Assembly: GCF_014280935.1 (NCBI RefSeq)
Contig: NZ_JACLZI010000052.1
Location: 1 to 64,000, forward strand
Direction: 5' to 3'
Length of the DNA stretch: 64,000 nucleotides
Origin: Aquibacillus kalidii
GTDB lineage: Bacteria > Bacillota > Bacilli > Bacillales > Amphibacillaceae
Shown here: positions 44,697 to 53,603 of the stretch, piece by piece
Layout: each line of letters begins with the position of its first letter
How positions within the stretch are numbered: the stretch's first letter is position 1
Program-made: the position numbers and the translations under genes
The notes under the pieces: generated by a model
Told to the model about the DNA's origin: nothing
The model's input: only the letters and a program-made list of their open reading frames with translations
Databases searched by the model: none

Positions 44697-45302
44697 ATGC
44701 GAAATCAAACTGGGGAAAACTTTCTACAGAATAAATTTGGGAATAAAAAACGGGCGAATGCTTTCTATAATAATCAAATGTTGGATTTTTTGAATGATGA
44801 GATGCGAGAATTTCTTTCTAAGCAGTCGATGATGTTCATATCTACAGCGAATGCTGCTGGGAATTGTGATGCTTCTTTTAGAGGTGGGTATCCTGGATTT
44901 ATAAGAGATATAGGTGAGGATAGAATCATCTATCCAGAGTACCGTGGAAATGGTGTAATGGCAAGCCTTGGAAATATTGTGGAAAACCCACATATAGGGT
45001 TAATGATTATTGACTTTTTTGAGCATACTGTAGGGTTACATATAAATGGTAAGGCTACTATTATTGAGAAACAAGATATTTATAAGTTGAAACTAACTGG
45101 TGAACAACTAAACGATATACAAGAAAAGGAAGGGGATAGGCCAGAGCAATGGGTTTTAGTAAAGGTGGAGGAGGCATATATTCATTGTTCGAAACACATC
45201 CCATTGTTAAAACCAGTTGCGGAACGTCCTGGGGAAACTGCACGAAAAAGCAAAGAAGGAGATTTTTTTAGAACAAAAAGATCAACAAAGATAAAGTTAT
45301 AG
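44697..45302 (+). CDS. Pyridoxamine 5'-phosphate oxidase-like flavoprotein
   Basis: A 201-residue FMN-binding split-barrel protein. SMMFISTANAAGNCDASFRGG and IIYPEYRGNGVMASLGNIVENPHIGLMIIDF are the family FMN-binding strands. It matches the PNPOx-like proteins that often reduce small molecules or heme; true pyridoxamine oxidase activity is doubtful because the typical C-terminal motif is absent. Cys58 and His181 are visible. The C-terminus is very basic. AGAGGATTG upstream of ATG. Confidence 0.8.
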   Translation: MRNQTGENFLQNKFGNKKRANAFYNNQMLDFLNDEMREFLSKQSMMFISTANAAGNCDASFRGGYPGFIRDIGEDRIIYPEYRGNGVMASLGNIVENPHIGLMIIDFFEHTVGLHINGKATIIEKQDIYKLKLTGEQLNDIQEKEGDRPEQWVLVKVEEAYIHCSKHIPLLKPVAERPGETARKSKEGDFFRTKRSTKIKL

Positions 45303-45316
45303 TAAATTATTCTTTG

Positions 45317-45346
45317 TTGCGGGGGATCACTTAACGACCCCCGCAA
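45317..45346. terminator. GC-rich hairpin between convergent genes
   Basis: TTGCGGGGG pairs with CCCCCGCAA around a 12-base loop. There is no T tract on the plus strand, so termination efficiency is uncertain. Confidence 0.55.
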
Positions 45347-45357
45347 TTCATGCTTCC

Positions 45358-46038
45358 TTATTCTACCCATTTAACAATATCGTCAAAGTTCCTCCTGGCC
45401 TTTGGATTTGGTGGATCTTCCACACGATATCCAAAAGCGATCATAACAGAAATGGAAAAGTGACCATCTTCTAATAATCCTTCTTCCTTCAATATCTGAT
45501 TCATTGTTTCCATATTAAAGCCTTCAATTGGACAGGAGTCTATCCCAATTTGTGCTGCTGTTGTCATCATGTTCGCTAATGGAATGTAGGTTTGCTTGCC
45601 CGCCCAATCAAAAAGGGATCGTTGATTGTCTAATAGCTTAAAATCATCTCTCTGAAATTCCTCAACACGACTAAGAAATTTTCCCTGAAATTCTTCAGGA
45701 ATATGCATAATGTTTGTTATATGATCCTTTATGTATGGAGAATTATATTTAGTATCCGAGTCCGTCCTAGCTAAAATAATGACGAAATGACTAGCTTCAG
45801 GTAATTTTCCAAAAGCTCCCCATGAAGCATCTTTAATTTTATCACGTAACGTGCGGTTTTGTATTACTAAAAACCTCCAAGGTTCAAACCCAAACGAGCT
45901 TGGAGAGAGTCTACCTGTTTCTAATATAAATCTCATGTCTTCATCAGGTATGACTTTATTACCATCAAATTTCTTAGTAGAATGTCTAAAATGGAATGCA
46001 TCGATTATTTCTTGTTTTTTACTGTTCTTATCGACCAT
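45358..46038 (-). CDS. Nitroreductase family NAD(P)H oxidoreductase
   Basis: A 226-residue FMN nitroreductase. FHFRHSTKKFD at the N-terminus, RLSPSSFGFEPWRFLVIQN for FMN binding, and IGIDSCPIEGF and ISVMIAFGYR in the C-terminal part place it with the NfsB/YfkO group, which reduces quinones and nitroaromatics and forms homodimers. ATG at 46038 has GGAGGTT upstream. A TTG 15 bases earlier lies inside that site and is rejected. Confidence 0.88.
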   Translation of the reverse strand: MVDKNSKKQEIIDAFHFRHSTKKFDGNKVIPDEDMRFILETGRLSPSSFGFEPWRFLVIQNRTLRDKIKDASWGAFGKLPEASHFVIILARTDSDTKYNSPYIKDHITNIMHIPEEFQGKFLSRVEEFQRDDFKLLDNQRSLFDWAGKQTYIPLANMMTTAAQIGIDSCPIEGFNMETMNQILKEEGLLEDGHFSISVMIAFGYRVEDPPNPKARRNFDDIVKWVE

Positions 46039-46273
46039 TAATGTAACCTCCAATTAGTTGAACTGATTTTAAAATATCACAAAACAAAAAGTTATTCAGT
46101 AAATTAGCTTCTTGTTATTGTTGCAAAAGATGCATAAAATATCTGGGGAACTTCATATTTTAAAGGGGAATTCTAATTTAGATTAAAAGATGGCTCTATA
46201 ATTATATGGAAATGGTTAGAATATGATAGAATCTTATTGGTAAAGTAAACGTAATTAGATATTGGAGGAAATT

Positions 46274-47053
46274 ATGGAAGATTTATTGCAATTAAAGGAA
46301 AAAACATTTGTTGTTATGGGGGTAGCAAACCAGCGGAGCTTAGCTTGGGGAGTTGCTCAGTCGCTTTATAAAGCAGGGGCAAAAGTTATCTTTACATACA
46401 GAAAAGAGCGTTCCTTATCAAAACTAAATAAGCTATTAAGTGAACATAACTTTGAAGCAGAGTTAGTCGTGCAATGTGATGTAAATAATGATGAGAGCAT
46501 TAACCAAGCCTTCACGGAAATTAAAGAGAAGGTGGGAACCATTCACGGTGTCGTGCATTCGATTGCTTTTGCACATGGAGAAGATTTGAAATCTGAATTT
46601 ATTGATACGTCTAGGAGTGGATATGCTTTTGCGCAGGACACAAGCGCTTACTCATTAATTGCAGTAGCAAGAGAAGCGAAAATGTGTTTAGCTGACGGAA
46701 GCTCGATTGTTACAATGAGTGCATTAGGTGCTGAACGTGCACTTGATGGATACAAGGTTATGGGTGTTGCAAAAGCAGCGTTAGAATCATCTGTTAAATA
46801 TCTTGCATTAGATTTAGGTCAAGAAAATATAAGAGTTAATGCTATATCAGCCGGTCCAATTCGTACACTTGCTGCAAAAGGCATTCCTTCTTTTAATCAA
46901 ATGCTACATGATATTGAGCAGAAAGCACCATTAAAACGAAATGTTACACAGGAAGAAGTAGGGGACATGACAATTGTTTTGCTCAGCTCGATCTCGAGAG
47001 GAGTTACTGGCGAAGTTGTTCATGTTGATTCTGGATACAATATTATGGGATAA
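46274..47053 (+). CDS. fabI: Enoyl-[acyl-carrier-protein] reductase FabI
   Basis: A 259-residue SDR enzyme catalysing the last reduction of fatty acid elongation, the target of triclosan and isoniazid-like inhibitors. GVANQRSLAWG is the FabI-specific cofactor loop, and DGYKVMGVAKAALE holds the active Tyr160 and Lys167 with the six-residue FabI spacing. ATG at 46274 has TTGGAGG upstream. No FapR box was evident upstream by eye. Single-gene unit, terminator follows. Confidence 0.95.
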   Translation: MEDLLQLKEKTFVVMGVANQRSLAWGVAQSLYKAGAKVIFTYRKERSLSKLNKLLSEHNFEAELVVQCDVNNDESINQAFTEIKEKVGTIHGVVHSIAFAHGEDLKSEFIDTSRSGYAFAQDTSAYSLIAVAREAKMCLADGSSIVTMSALGAERALDGYKVMGVAKAALESSVKYLALDLGQENIRVNAISAGPIRTLAAKGIPSFNQMLHDIEQKAPLKRNVTQEEVGDMTIVLLSSISRGVTGEVVHVDSGYNIMG

Positions 47054-47083
47054 AAAACGGACCTAATTAGTCCGTTTTTTTTA
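47052..47083 (+). terminator. Intrinsic terminator of fabI
   Basis: AAAAAACGGACTAATT-like stem: AAACGGAC and GTCCGTTT pair, followed by eight T. Confidence 0.9.
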
Positions 47084-47527
47084 TTTGACGCTTATTACGT
47101 TTAAAATATATTTTTAAAATGGCTCTTTGATAACTATTGTTGCTTATATCACAATATTGATAAAATGCGTCGCAAGAAATTATTCTATCCATCTCAATCG
47201 TTGCGGTATTTTAAGGTGGAAGAAATTAACTGCACTAATCTATCTTAATCGTTGCTGTATTTTGAGGTAGAAGAAATTAACGGCACTAAATACTAATCTG
47301 CTTCAATAAGTTACGATTTTCTTTGTGGAAAGGGATTGTAATAAGTTAGTTGCTACGCATTTTCTCTCAACTTTACAATAAAAAAACACCACAGTTTACG
47401 TAAAGAGTCTAAAAAAAGCATTTTTTCTGTGTACCATTATTGTATGCACCTCATATACTATAACAATAAATAATCGGCTATCTATTAAGTTTATTGAGGT
47501 AACAATATGTAAAGGGGTGGTGTCTGA
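47084..47527. other. Gene-free region holding a tandem repeat
   Basis: About 444 bases with no ORF. The main feature is the 51-base tandem repeat at 47191-47292. The rest is AT-rich and unremarkable. Confidence 0.5.
47191..47292 (+). repeat. Two-unit degenerate tandem repeat, 51-base period
   Basis: The unit begins ATCTCAATCGTTGCGGTATT and its second copy begins ATCTTAATCGTTGCTGTATT; both continue through AGAAGAAATTAAC-GCACTAA-type sequence. The two units differ at only a handful of positions over 51 bases. Non-coding in all frames. Confidence 0.8.
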
Positions 47528-47992
47528 ATGAAGTTTATTGTAAATTATGTACCACTTTCAAAAATTAAATCGAGTGATAATTTAAGGATAACCTCTCAAA
47601 TGAAAAGACTTCATCTCTTCTTGTTGGATAGCATGCACCTTTTAGTTGTCAGGAAAAATAAAAATGAAAATAGCTACACCATTATTTATGGTCAGAATAG
47701 ATTACAGTATTTACAAAAACACGAAAAAGCTAAAGAAGTTCCTGTTATTATTGCAAATAGACAATCTGTTGGGTTAAAAGCTTTACTTCAACAAGTATTT
47801 AACAAGGACACCAATACAAAGTCGTTAAGTAAACCGACTACCTGGTCTATTGTAAAAACTTTTCTAAAGAAAGAACCTCGCTTTAAATCGCTATCCTTTA
47901 CACAAAAGCTGAAGGTGCTAATGCTTGCTGTTCGATATAAAAATACTGTGGTGAACGCGATGAGAAACGAAGTGAAACAATATTGGAAATAG
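47528..47992 (+). CDS. ParB-like nuclease domain protein (unknown function)
   Basis: A 154-residue basic protein. VPLSKIKSSDNL, then LLVVRKNKNENSYTIIYGQNRLQYLQKHEK, resembles the N-terminal ParB/Srx core (IRP...PIVV...YxIIxGxxRxxAL). The ParB GxRR box is changed to GQNR. It lacks a ParB HTH and interaction domain, so it is not a chromosome partition ParB. Start ATG with GGGGTGG upstream. Single-gene unit. Confidence 0.6.
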   Translation: MKFIVNYVPLSKIKSSDNLRITSQMKRLHLFLLDSMHLLVVRKNKNENSYTIIYGQNRLQYLQKHEKAKEVPVIIANRQSVGLKALLQQVFNKDTNTKSLSKPTTWSIVKTFLKKEPRFKSLSFTQKLKVLMLAVRYKNTVVNAMRNEVKQYWK

Positions 47993-48049
47993 GGGCAAAC
48001 AAAACTTATAATTAAATCTTGTCTTAATTTTTTTTGCTAGACACTAATG

Positions 48050-48511
48050 TTAGTTCAAGAGCTTTCTGATATCTATTATAGTTTGTAGATGCATGCCCTC
48101 ATGGAATATAGTTCTTATAAGGACTTGTTCAATGGTATACAGTCCCATTTCAATGGGAGGAAATGTCACGTCTAACTTGTTCCCATAGTGCATTTTAATT
48201 TCGTTAGGTTGGGCAATTAATAATTGTTTCAGTTCTGACAGAGACGGGGTTTTTTCTGTAAAATCACTTGGAGATGTTCCAAACCCGAACCAAGCTTTAT
48301 AATCCGGTGAAATTGGTAGACTATCCTTTGTTAGCGTGATTATCCATAGATATTGATCTAGTAAAATATGACCTAAGTTCCAACGTATATTGTTATTAAA
48401 ACCCTTTGGAATTCGTTCCGCATCTTTATCAGTTATATCCTCAATTACACTTAGAATCTCATTTCGGTAAGTCTCTATTTGCTTAAATAAAACCTCATGT
48501 CGTTGAATCAA
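48050..48511 (-). CDS. DinB family protein
   Basis: A 153-residue four-helix bundle of the DinB/DUF1572 type. Three metal-binding His positions are visible: NLGHILLDQY (about His47) and the C-terminal FHEGMHLQ (about His138 and His142). In the DinB superfamily this site suits thiol transfer from bacillithiol or similar cofactors, but the reaction here is unknown. Start TTG after AGAGGTG. Confidence 0.82.
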   Translation of the reverse strand: MIQRHEVLFKQIETYRNEILSVIEDITDKDAERIPKGFNNNIRWNLGHILLDQYLWIITLTKDSLPISPDYKAWFGFGTSPSDFTEKTPSLSELKQLLIAQPNEIKMHYGNKLDVTFPPIEMGLYTIEQVLIRTIFHEGMHLQTIIDIRKLLN

Positions 48512-48667
48512 ATAAAAACACCTCTCTTTACTTTATTTCTAATTTTATATTTTTTTAGACTCTTCTTCCACATATTTGGAAAATAAAAATTGGAAGGAAA
48601 GCTCAACTTGATTTAAAAAAGTTGAAATAGAAAGAATATACTCCGAACGCAAACAATCTTTAACTAA

Positions 48668-48711
48668 TTTAAAAAAACAGATTGCTTGATATTAAATCAA
48701 ACAATCTGTTT
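48668..48711 (-). terminator. Intrinsic terminator of the large membrane protein gene
   Basis: On the minus strand AAACAGATTG and CAATCTGTTT pair around a 17-base loop and end in a T-rich run. Confidence 0.75.
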
Positions 48712-48788
48712 ATGTTTTATCTAAAATGTCTTTGATTCAATAATTTGATTTTCTATTTTTTAAGATCTATTAACGTCAACATTCAAGT

Positions 48789-50474
48789 CTATTCTAAACC
48801 TTGTATCGTCATTTCCTTAACAGGGGAGAAGCTCTCACCAGTGTCTAAATAAGTAAGCGTGACTTTGTCGTTTTCTTGAATATAAATGGCCATTGGATTA
48901 TTTTCTGAAGAAACCATAAAATTTTGCTTGTTATCTAATATAAAATAAACGATGGTATAATTCTCTGCTTTTTCTTTGTAAGCTCTTAAAACGGTACCAG
49001 AAATTTGCTTTTCTTGCGCATCAGAACTACCGTCGACACTGCTACCACCTCTTTGTAGGGTAGTTTTATATTTTTTTAATGCTTCATTAGGTGTAGAGGC
49101 GTAGGTGGATAGCTCTGGATTTGCTGCTGATACAATAAAGTAATTTTGCAGAAAGCCATTAGAGTCTAATACAGGTGTTAACCAACTAGCTTCGCCATAG
49201 AAATTATACAAAACCGGCATTTCCCCGTTCCATTCCTTTTCAATGAATTGCTTTTCGATTATATCAAGAGCACCTTGGGAATCCATATAAGATGCTTCAA
49301 GGTTGCCAGTATAATAGGTTGCCTTTCCTGTTCGTGCATTCGTTAAGGAATATCCTAACATCGAATCTACGCCTTCTTTAGGACTTGTAAAATCTGTAAA
49401 GTAGTACATCGTACCATTTTCATCAAAAATAGGACTAACATTTGCTTCCGTTCCTTCATCAGAAGGCAACTTTACGTCTGATTTTGCGAATACACTATTC
49501 CAAAAACCATGGATATAATTACCGTAATAACTATTCTTCTTACTAACTGCTTCAGGAGCAACCGCACCATCAATAAATGCTGGTATATCTTCCATGTTGT
49601 ATGCAGATGTATCCCCACTTTGTGGATCGACAACGACTACACCATTTACGACGAATCCGTTACGAGCTGAAATAAAGTCACCATATGTTCGAATATAGTA
49701 TGGTTTACCTTCGTCATCAATTTCTAACTGAACGTCTCCGTAAAATATCTTGTTTGGGTATTTTAAGCGAATATGACGTTCTATATTTTTATTAAAATAG
49801 GAGGAAGGTGTATAGACCATTTCTTCTTCAATAAACGTAGGATTATCAGATGAATCAGTTGCACTTAATGAAAAATAACCAGGTGTTTGATCACCATTCC
49901 ACCATTTGAAAAATCCAGAAAATTCTACTGGTGCTATATAAACATATTCCTCGTTAACTTTTTGTATTTGTAGGTTCCCAAGCTCATAGTAACTAGTGTT
50001 TGGTACTTGACCGAATGCTTTTCTCATTTTATTTTTAGCAAATTGCGGTGGTACGCTTGCAGGTGTTTTCGTTTCGTCAAAAGCTTCTATCTCTGTTTGT
50101 TCTTCCATTTCTGCAGTTTTATATTTTTCGTCTGCATTAAAGAGGAAGGCAGAAAGAAAGTAAATCCCTACAGCAATACTACCTAATAACATAACTCCTT
50201 TAACCAAACGTTCTTTTCCAGAAGCAAATAATGTACCTATTGCAGTAACTATAATAAATAAAGGCCAAACGGATGAGATGTTGCGATCTAAATTGGTGAA
50301 ATAATAAAAACCAAATACTACTGGAATGATTAAGAATAATAGAAGGATGATTGGCCAGGAATAATAGGCTTTCTGTTTTTCTTTTTTAGAAGTACTACTT
50401 TTCTGAAATATTGGCATCATTAGAAGTACTGAAGCTAAGCCAACAATAAGTGAAAATAGTAAAATGTTTCCCAA
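48789..50474 (-). CDS. Large membrane protein with extracytoplasmic domain, unknown function
   Basis: A 561-residue protein. Four membrane helices fill the first ~115 residues (about 1-20, 38-60, 67-85, 93-113); the remaining ~440 residues are outside the membrane and rich in aromatic and acidic residues (GFFKWWNGDQTPGYFSLSATD, GVVVVDPQSGDTSAYN, SYYGNYIHGFWNSVF). Repeated DxxGKPYYIRTY and DENGTMYYFTDF segments suggest beta-rich, possibly carbohydrate- or peptide-binding repeats. I do not recognise the family. Start TTG after AAAGGAGA. Single-gene unit. Confidence 0.7.
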   Translation of the reverse strand: MGNILLFSLIVGLASVLLMMPIFQKSSTSKKEKQKAYYSWPIILLLFLIIPVVFGFYYFTNLDRNISSVWPLFIIVTAIGTLFASGKERLVKGVMLLGSIAVGIYFLSAFLFNADEKYKTAEMEEQTEIEAFDETKTPASVPPQFAKNKMRKAFGQVPNTSYYELGNLQIQKVNEEYVYIAPVEFSGFFKWWNGDQTPGYFSLSATDSSDNPTFIEEEMVYTPSSYFNKNIERHIRLKYPNKIFYGDVQLEIDDEGKPYYIRTYGDFISARNGFVVNGVVVVDPQSGDTSAYNMEDIPAFIDGAVAPEAVSKKNSYYGNYIHGFWNSVFAKSDVKLPSDEGTEANVSPIFDENGTMYYFTDFTSPKEGVDSMLGYSLTNARTGKATYYTGNLEASYMDSQGALDIIEKQFIEKEWNGEMPVLYNFYGEASWLTPVLDSNGFLQNYFIVSAANPELSTYASTPNEALKKYKTTLQRGGSSVDGSSDAQEKQISGTVLRAYKEKAENYTIVYFILDNKQNFMVSSENNPMAIYIQENDKVTLTYLDTGESFSPVKEMTIQGLE

Positions 50475-50621
50475 TGTAATTTCTCCTTTAGGGTTTTAAA
50501 TTTGTTTTACGTAATTGTTTACGATTATCAGATACAGTTGGTTTCAATTTTATTTTTTATATCATTTTGAGAACGCTTACTCCATTGTGTGTCTAATGTT
50601 TAGATGAATATGAGTGAATTG

Positions 50622-50651
50622 TTTGACATATTGTCAAATATATCATGTAAT
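50622..50651 (+). promoter_or_regulatory. SigA-type promoter with overlapping palindrome for the symporter gene
   Basis: TTGACA (50623-50628) and TGTAAT (50646-50651) are separated by 17 bases. A perfect inverted repeat, TTTGACA-TAT-TGTCAAA (50622-50638), covers the -35 element and would block polymerase if a repressor bound it. Confidence 0.6.
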
Positions 50652-50732
50652 AGTAATATCGGAGTCCTTTCATATTTTTAGCTACAGTTGTACTATTCAT
50701 CCAGATACAAAAATTAAAAAAGGAGGAAAATT

Positions 50733-51962
50733 ATGAAATTAACTATTAAAATTTTAGTAGGACTTTTACTTGGTGCTATTGTTGGTTTGATTCTCCACAT
50801 TACAGCCCCGGACTTATTTACAGGTTTTGATACTTATTTATTCAGCCCACTAGGTACTTTATTTTTAAACCTCATTAAGATGCTTGTTGTTCCTATCGTC
50901 TTCTTTTCTATTACCCTAGGTACTGCTTCATTAGGAAACCCTAGAAAGCTTGGACGGATAGGTGGAAAAACATTAGCATTCTTCTTAGCAACAACAACTG
51001 TTGCTATTACGATCGCGCTTGCTTTGGCCTATTTATTTAAGCCGGGTAATGCAGGTATTGATCCTACTGGGGCGGAGTTTGAAAGTACGAAGGCACCCTC
51101 TGTAGTCGATACCTTTACAAGTATCATCCCAACTAACCCTATCCAATCAATGGTTGAAGGAAATATGCTTCAAATTATTGCATTTTCTATCTTTGTTGGA
51201 TTTGCGCTAGCAATGCTTGGTAAGAAAACGGAAGGTATTTTAAAGTTAGTTGAACAAGGGAATGAAATAATGATGTTCCTTGTAAACTTAATCATGCGCT
51301 TTGCTCCATATGGTGCATTCGGTTTACTTGCATCAGCAATTGGACGTATGGGAATCGATGGAATGAAAGCAATGATTTCTTATATGGCAGTAGTGTTTAT
51401 TGCTCTGATCATACATGCGATCGTGACATATGGTTCCGCAGTATATGCTCTTGGGAAGATGAATCCAATTACATTCTTTAAAGGTTTTTTCCCGGCGATG
51501 ACCGTTGCGTTTAGTACATCAAGTAGTAGCTCAACGTTGCCGATTTCTATGAAAATGGCTCAGGAAAACTTAAAAGTACCGAAGCCAATTAGTAGCTTTG
51601 TTCAGCCGTTAGGTGCAACCATTAACATGGATGGAACTGCTATTATGCAAGGTGTAGCGACTATTTTTATTGCACAGGTTTATAATACAGATTTATCTTT
51701 TACGCAGTTAGTAATGGTTGTACTAACAGCAGTATTGGCTAGTATTGGTACTGCTGGGGTTCCTGGTGTAGGGCTTATCATGTTAGCAATGGTATTGCAA
51801 CAAGTTGATTTACCTGTTGAAGGTATCGCGCTAATTATAGGGATTGACCGAATTCTTGATATGACCCGTACAGCTGTAAATATTACTGGAGATGCAGCTT
51901 GTGCTGTAGTAGTTGCAGAGTCAGAGAAAAAGCATAGTAAAGAAAGCACTGTTGAAGTATAA
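50733..51962 (+). CDS. Dicarboxylate/amino acid:cation symporter (DAACS)
   Basis: A 409-residue secondary carrier of the GltP/GltT/DctA family, with eight helices and two re-entrant hairpins. AFSTSSSSSTLPISMKMA is the serine-rich hairpin HP1, and NMDGTAIMQGVATIFIAQ is the helix 7 NMDGT cation site. GIDRILDMTRTAVNITGD is the substrate-binding helix 8, with Arg-Thr as in glutamate transporters. Imports glutamate/aspartate or C4-dicarboxylates with protons or sodium. A promoter with an embedded palindrome lies upstream. Confidence 0.93.
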   Translation: MKLTIKILVGLLLGAIVGLILHITAPDLFTGFDTYLFSPLGTLFLNLIKMLVVPIVFFSITLGTASLGNPRKLGRIGGKTLAFFLATTTVAITIALALAYLFKPGNAGIDPTGAEFESTKAPSVVDTFTSIIPTNPIQSMVEGNMLQIIAFSIFVGFALAMLGKKTEGILKLVEQGNEIMMFLVNLIMRFAPYGAFGLLASAIGRMGIDGMKAMISYMAVVFIALIIHAIVTYGSAVYALGKMNPITFFKGFFPAMTVAFSTSSSSSTLPISMKMAQENLKVPKPISSFVQPLGATINMDGTAIMQGVATIFIAQVYNTDLSFTQLVMVVLTAVLASIGTAGVPGVGLIMLAMVLQQVDLPVEGIALIIGIDRILDMTRTAVNITGDAACAVVVAESEKKHSKESTVEV

Positions 51963-51988
51963 AAAATGAGAAATAATCTATAAATAAT

Positions 51989-52026
51989 AAGCATACCAAT
52001 TCGTGTAATCTGGTATGCTTATTTAT
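51989..52026 (+). terminator. Intrinsic terminator
   Basis: AAGCATACCA and TGGTATGCTT form a 10-pair stem with a 12-base loop, followed by ATTTAT. Confidence 0.8.
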
Positions 52027-52056
52027 ATGATTAATATTTACTAGTAGGTGAAAAGT

Positions 52057-52287
52057 TTGTATCTTTCTATAAAGGAAACAGCAGAATATTTATCTTTACC
52101 GGAGGATCATATTGCCAATTTGGTCACTCAGAAAAAAATTAGGGCGGTATTTGATGGTGAACAATATTTAATTTATCAAGGGCAATTTGCCACGCATTTG
52201 GAGCAAGTAGAGAAATATCGTAAATTAATACAGGATTTTTTGAATGAACCAATTCCGGAAGACATCGATATAAAAGACGAGGATTGA
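52057..52287 (+). CDS. Small excisionase-type HTH protein
   Basis: About 76 residues. SIKETAEYLSLPEDHIANLVTQKKIRAVFDGEQYLI is a winged-helix excisionase/MerR-like DNA-binding motif occupying the first ~40 residues; the rest is acidic. TTG at 52057 follows AGGTG with normal spacing; a GTG at 52048 is inside that site. No integrase is nearby, so it may be a regulator rather than a true excisionase. Confidence 0.65.
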   Translation: MYLSIKETAEYLSLPEDHIANLVTQKKIRAVFDGEQYLIYQGQFATHLEQVEKYRKLIQDFLNEPIPEDIDIKDED

Positions 52288-52341
52288 CATCTTAAAAGTA
52301 ATCAAAATAGATGTTCAGATAATTAGGAGGATATAACTACT

Positions 52342-53247
52342 ATGAAGCAAGGGCATAATAAGGGAAGTAAACATAACCAGAAGGTTGAAGAGTTCAGAGT
52401 GAATGAAAGAATTGAGCTGCTACCGTATTTGTTAGAGGTTTTGTCTAATAGGAGTCGTAATTCTGTGAAATCGATGCTTACACGTGGACAAGTTTTAGTG
52501 GATAACCAGATCCAAACCTTACATAATTTGCAGTTAGCTCCGGGCCAGTTAGTTACAATAAGAAAATATAAGATAGTAGAAAAAACGGAGTTTAAGGGTA
52601 TTACAATTTTACATGAAGATGAGGATATCATTGTTATTAATAAAGAGTCAGGCTTATTATCAATTGCATCAGAAAAGGAAAAGCAATTAACCGCATATCG
52701 CCAATTAATGAATCATGTCAAACATCAGAACCCAAAGAATCGAATTTACATTGTTCACCGTTTAGATAGAGATACCTCTGGAGTAATGATGTTTGCTAAA
52801 AATGAAAAAACAAAGAAAAAACTACAAGATAATTGGAAGGATACTGTAAATGAAAGGAAGTATGTAGCGCTTGTTGAGGGGAAGGTACAGAAACTAGAAG
52901 GAACTATTTCTTCTTGGTTAGTGGAAGGGAAAAACCACAAGGTGTATTCTAAACAACATGCTCCAGATGGAAAACATGCTGTAACCCATTACAAGGTACT
53001 TCAAAGTAATAGTAAATATTCCTTATTAGAAGTGGAGTTAGAAACAGGCCGCAAAAACCAAATTCGAGTTCACATGCAAGATTTAGGTCACTCGATAGTG
53101 GGCGATAAAAAATATGGATCAAAAAGTAATCCAATAGGTAGATTAGGACTACATGCACAAGTTTTAGCATTCACCCATCCTACAACGAAAAAATCACTTA
53201 AGTTTATGACAGAAATTCCCAAAGTATTCTTTGGAACTAGTAAATAA
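52342..53247 (+). CDS. RluA-family pseudouridine synthase
   Basis: A 301-residue RNA pseudouridine synthase. An N-terminal S4-like RNA-binding region (about residues 25-75; LLEVLSNRSRNSVKSMLTRGQVLVDN) precedes the catalytic domain with HRLDRDTSGVMMFAK (catalytic Asp near residue 142) and LETGRKNQIRVHM. It modifies uridines in rRNA or tRNA; the exact site is not identifiable. GGAGGATA precedes ATG. Terminator at 53259. Confidence 0.92.
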   Translation: MKQGHNKGSKHNQKVEEFRVNERIELLPYLLEVLSNRSRNSVKSMLTRGQVLVDNQIQTLHNLQLAPGQLVTIRKYKIVEKTEFKGITILHEDEDIIVINKESGLLSIASEKEKQLTAYRQLMNHVKHQNPKNRIYIVHRLDRDTSGVMMFAKNEKTKKKLQDNWKDTVNERKYVALVEGKVQKLEGTISSWLVEGKNHKVYSKQHAPDGKHAVTHYKVLQSNSKYSLLEVELETGRKNQIRVHMQDLGHSIVGDKKYGSKSNPIGRLGLHAQVLAFTHPTTKKSLKFMTEIPKVFFGTSK

Positions 53248-53258
53248 GTATTAGATAA

Positions 53259-53292
53259 CGGTACGTTTTATAATGCGTACCGATTTTATTTT
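53259..53292 (+). terminator. Intrinsic terminator of the pseudouridine synthase gene
   Basis: CGGTACG and CGTACCG pair around TTTTATAATG, followed by ATTTTATTTT. Confidence 0.75.
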
Positions 53293-53315
53293 AGTATAGA
53301 AGATTATAAAAATCA

Positions 53316-53470
53316 CCCCCGTCCATGGCTCAAGTGCCAGTATAACTAGATAGACTTCCCTCACCTCCATAAGATAACAATCCGACGCATGGTCGAATCC
53401 GAAATCACTTCGGTTATGGTGTAGACTTTATCTCTTGGAGTTCAGTCAAGATGGTACGTCGCTATCCACC
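53316..53470. ncRNA. Candidate structured RNA or mobile-element remnant (GC-richer island)
   Basis: About 155 bases, clearly more GC-rich than the flanks, with no ORF in either direction. Four helices nest consistently: TGGC/GCCA (53326-53339); GACT (53353-53356) with AGTC (53444-53447); CTCCA (53365-53369) with TGGAG (53436-53440) and AGATAA (53372-53377) with TTATCT (53428-53433), separated by a 2x2 internal loop; and CCGAA-ATCAC-TTCGG (53399-53413). The strand is undecided. It does not match 5S, RNase P, 6S, SRP or tmRNA as I know them. It could be a leader of the downstream operon, an independent ncRNA, or a leftover non-coding end of an insertion element. Confidence 0.35.
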
Positions 53471-53603
53471 GTTCCACGCTTTTCTTCTAAAATTCTGGGA
53501 AACTTATTTACTTTTCTTACAAATTTTTACTCTATATGACCTGGAATAATGTTAAAATAACGATGTAATGCATACATAATTGTGATTTAGGGAGGACATA
53601 ACG

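Noticed and set aside
46060-46273. FapR operator upstream of fabI
   Set aside because: No convincing inverted ATTAGTACCT-type site could be read; TTAGAATATGATAGAAT is only a weak promoter candidate.
52057-52287. Phage or integrative-element excisionase
   Set aside because: The HTH is excisionase-like, but no integrase, attachment site or mobile genes are nearby, so it is treated as a small regulator.
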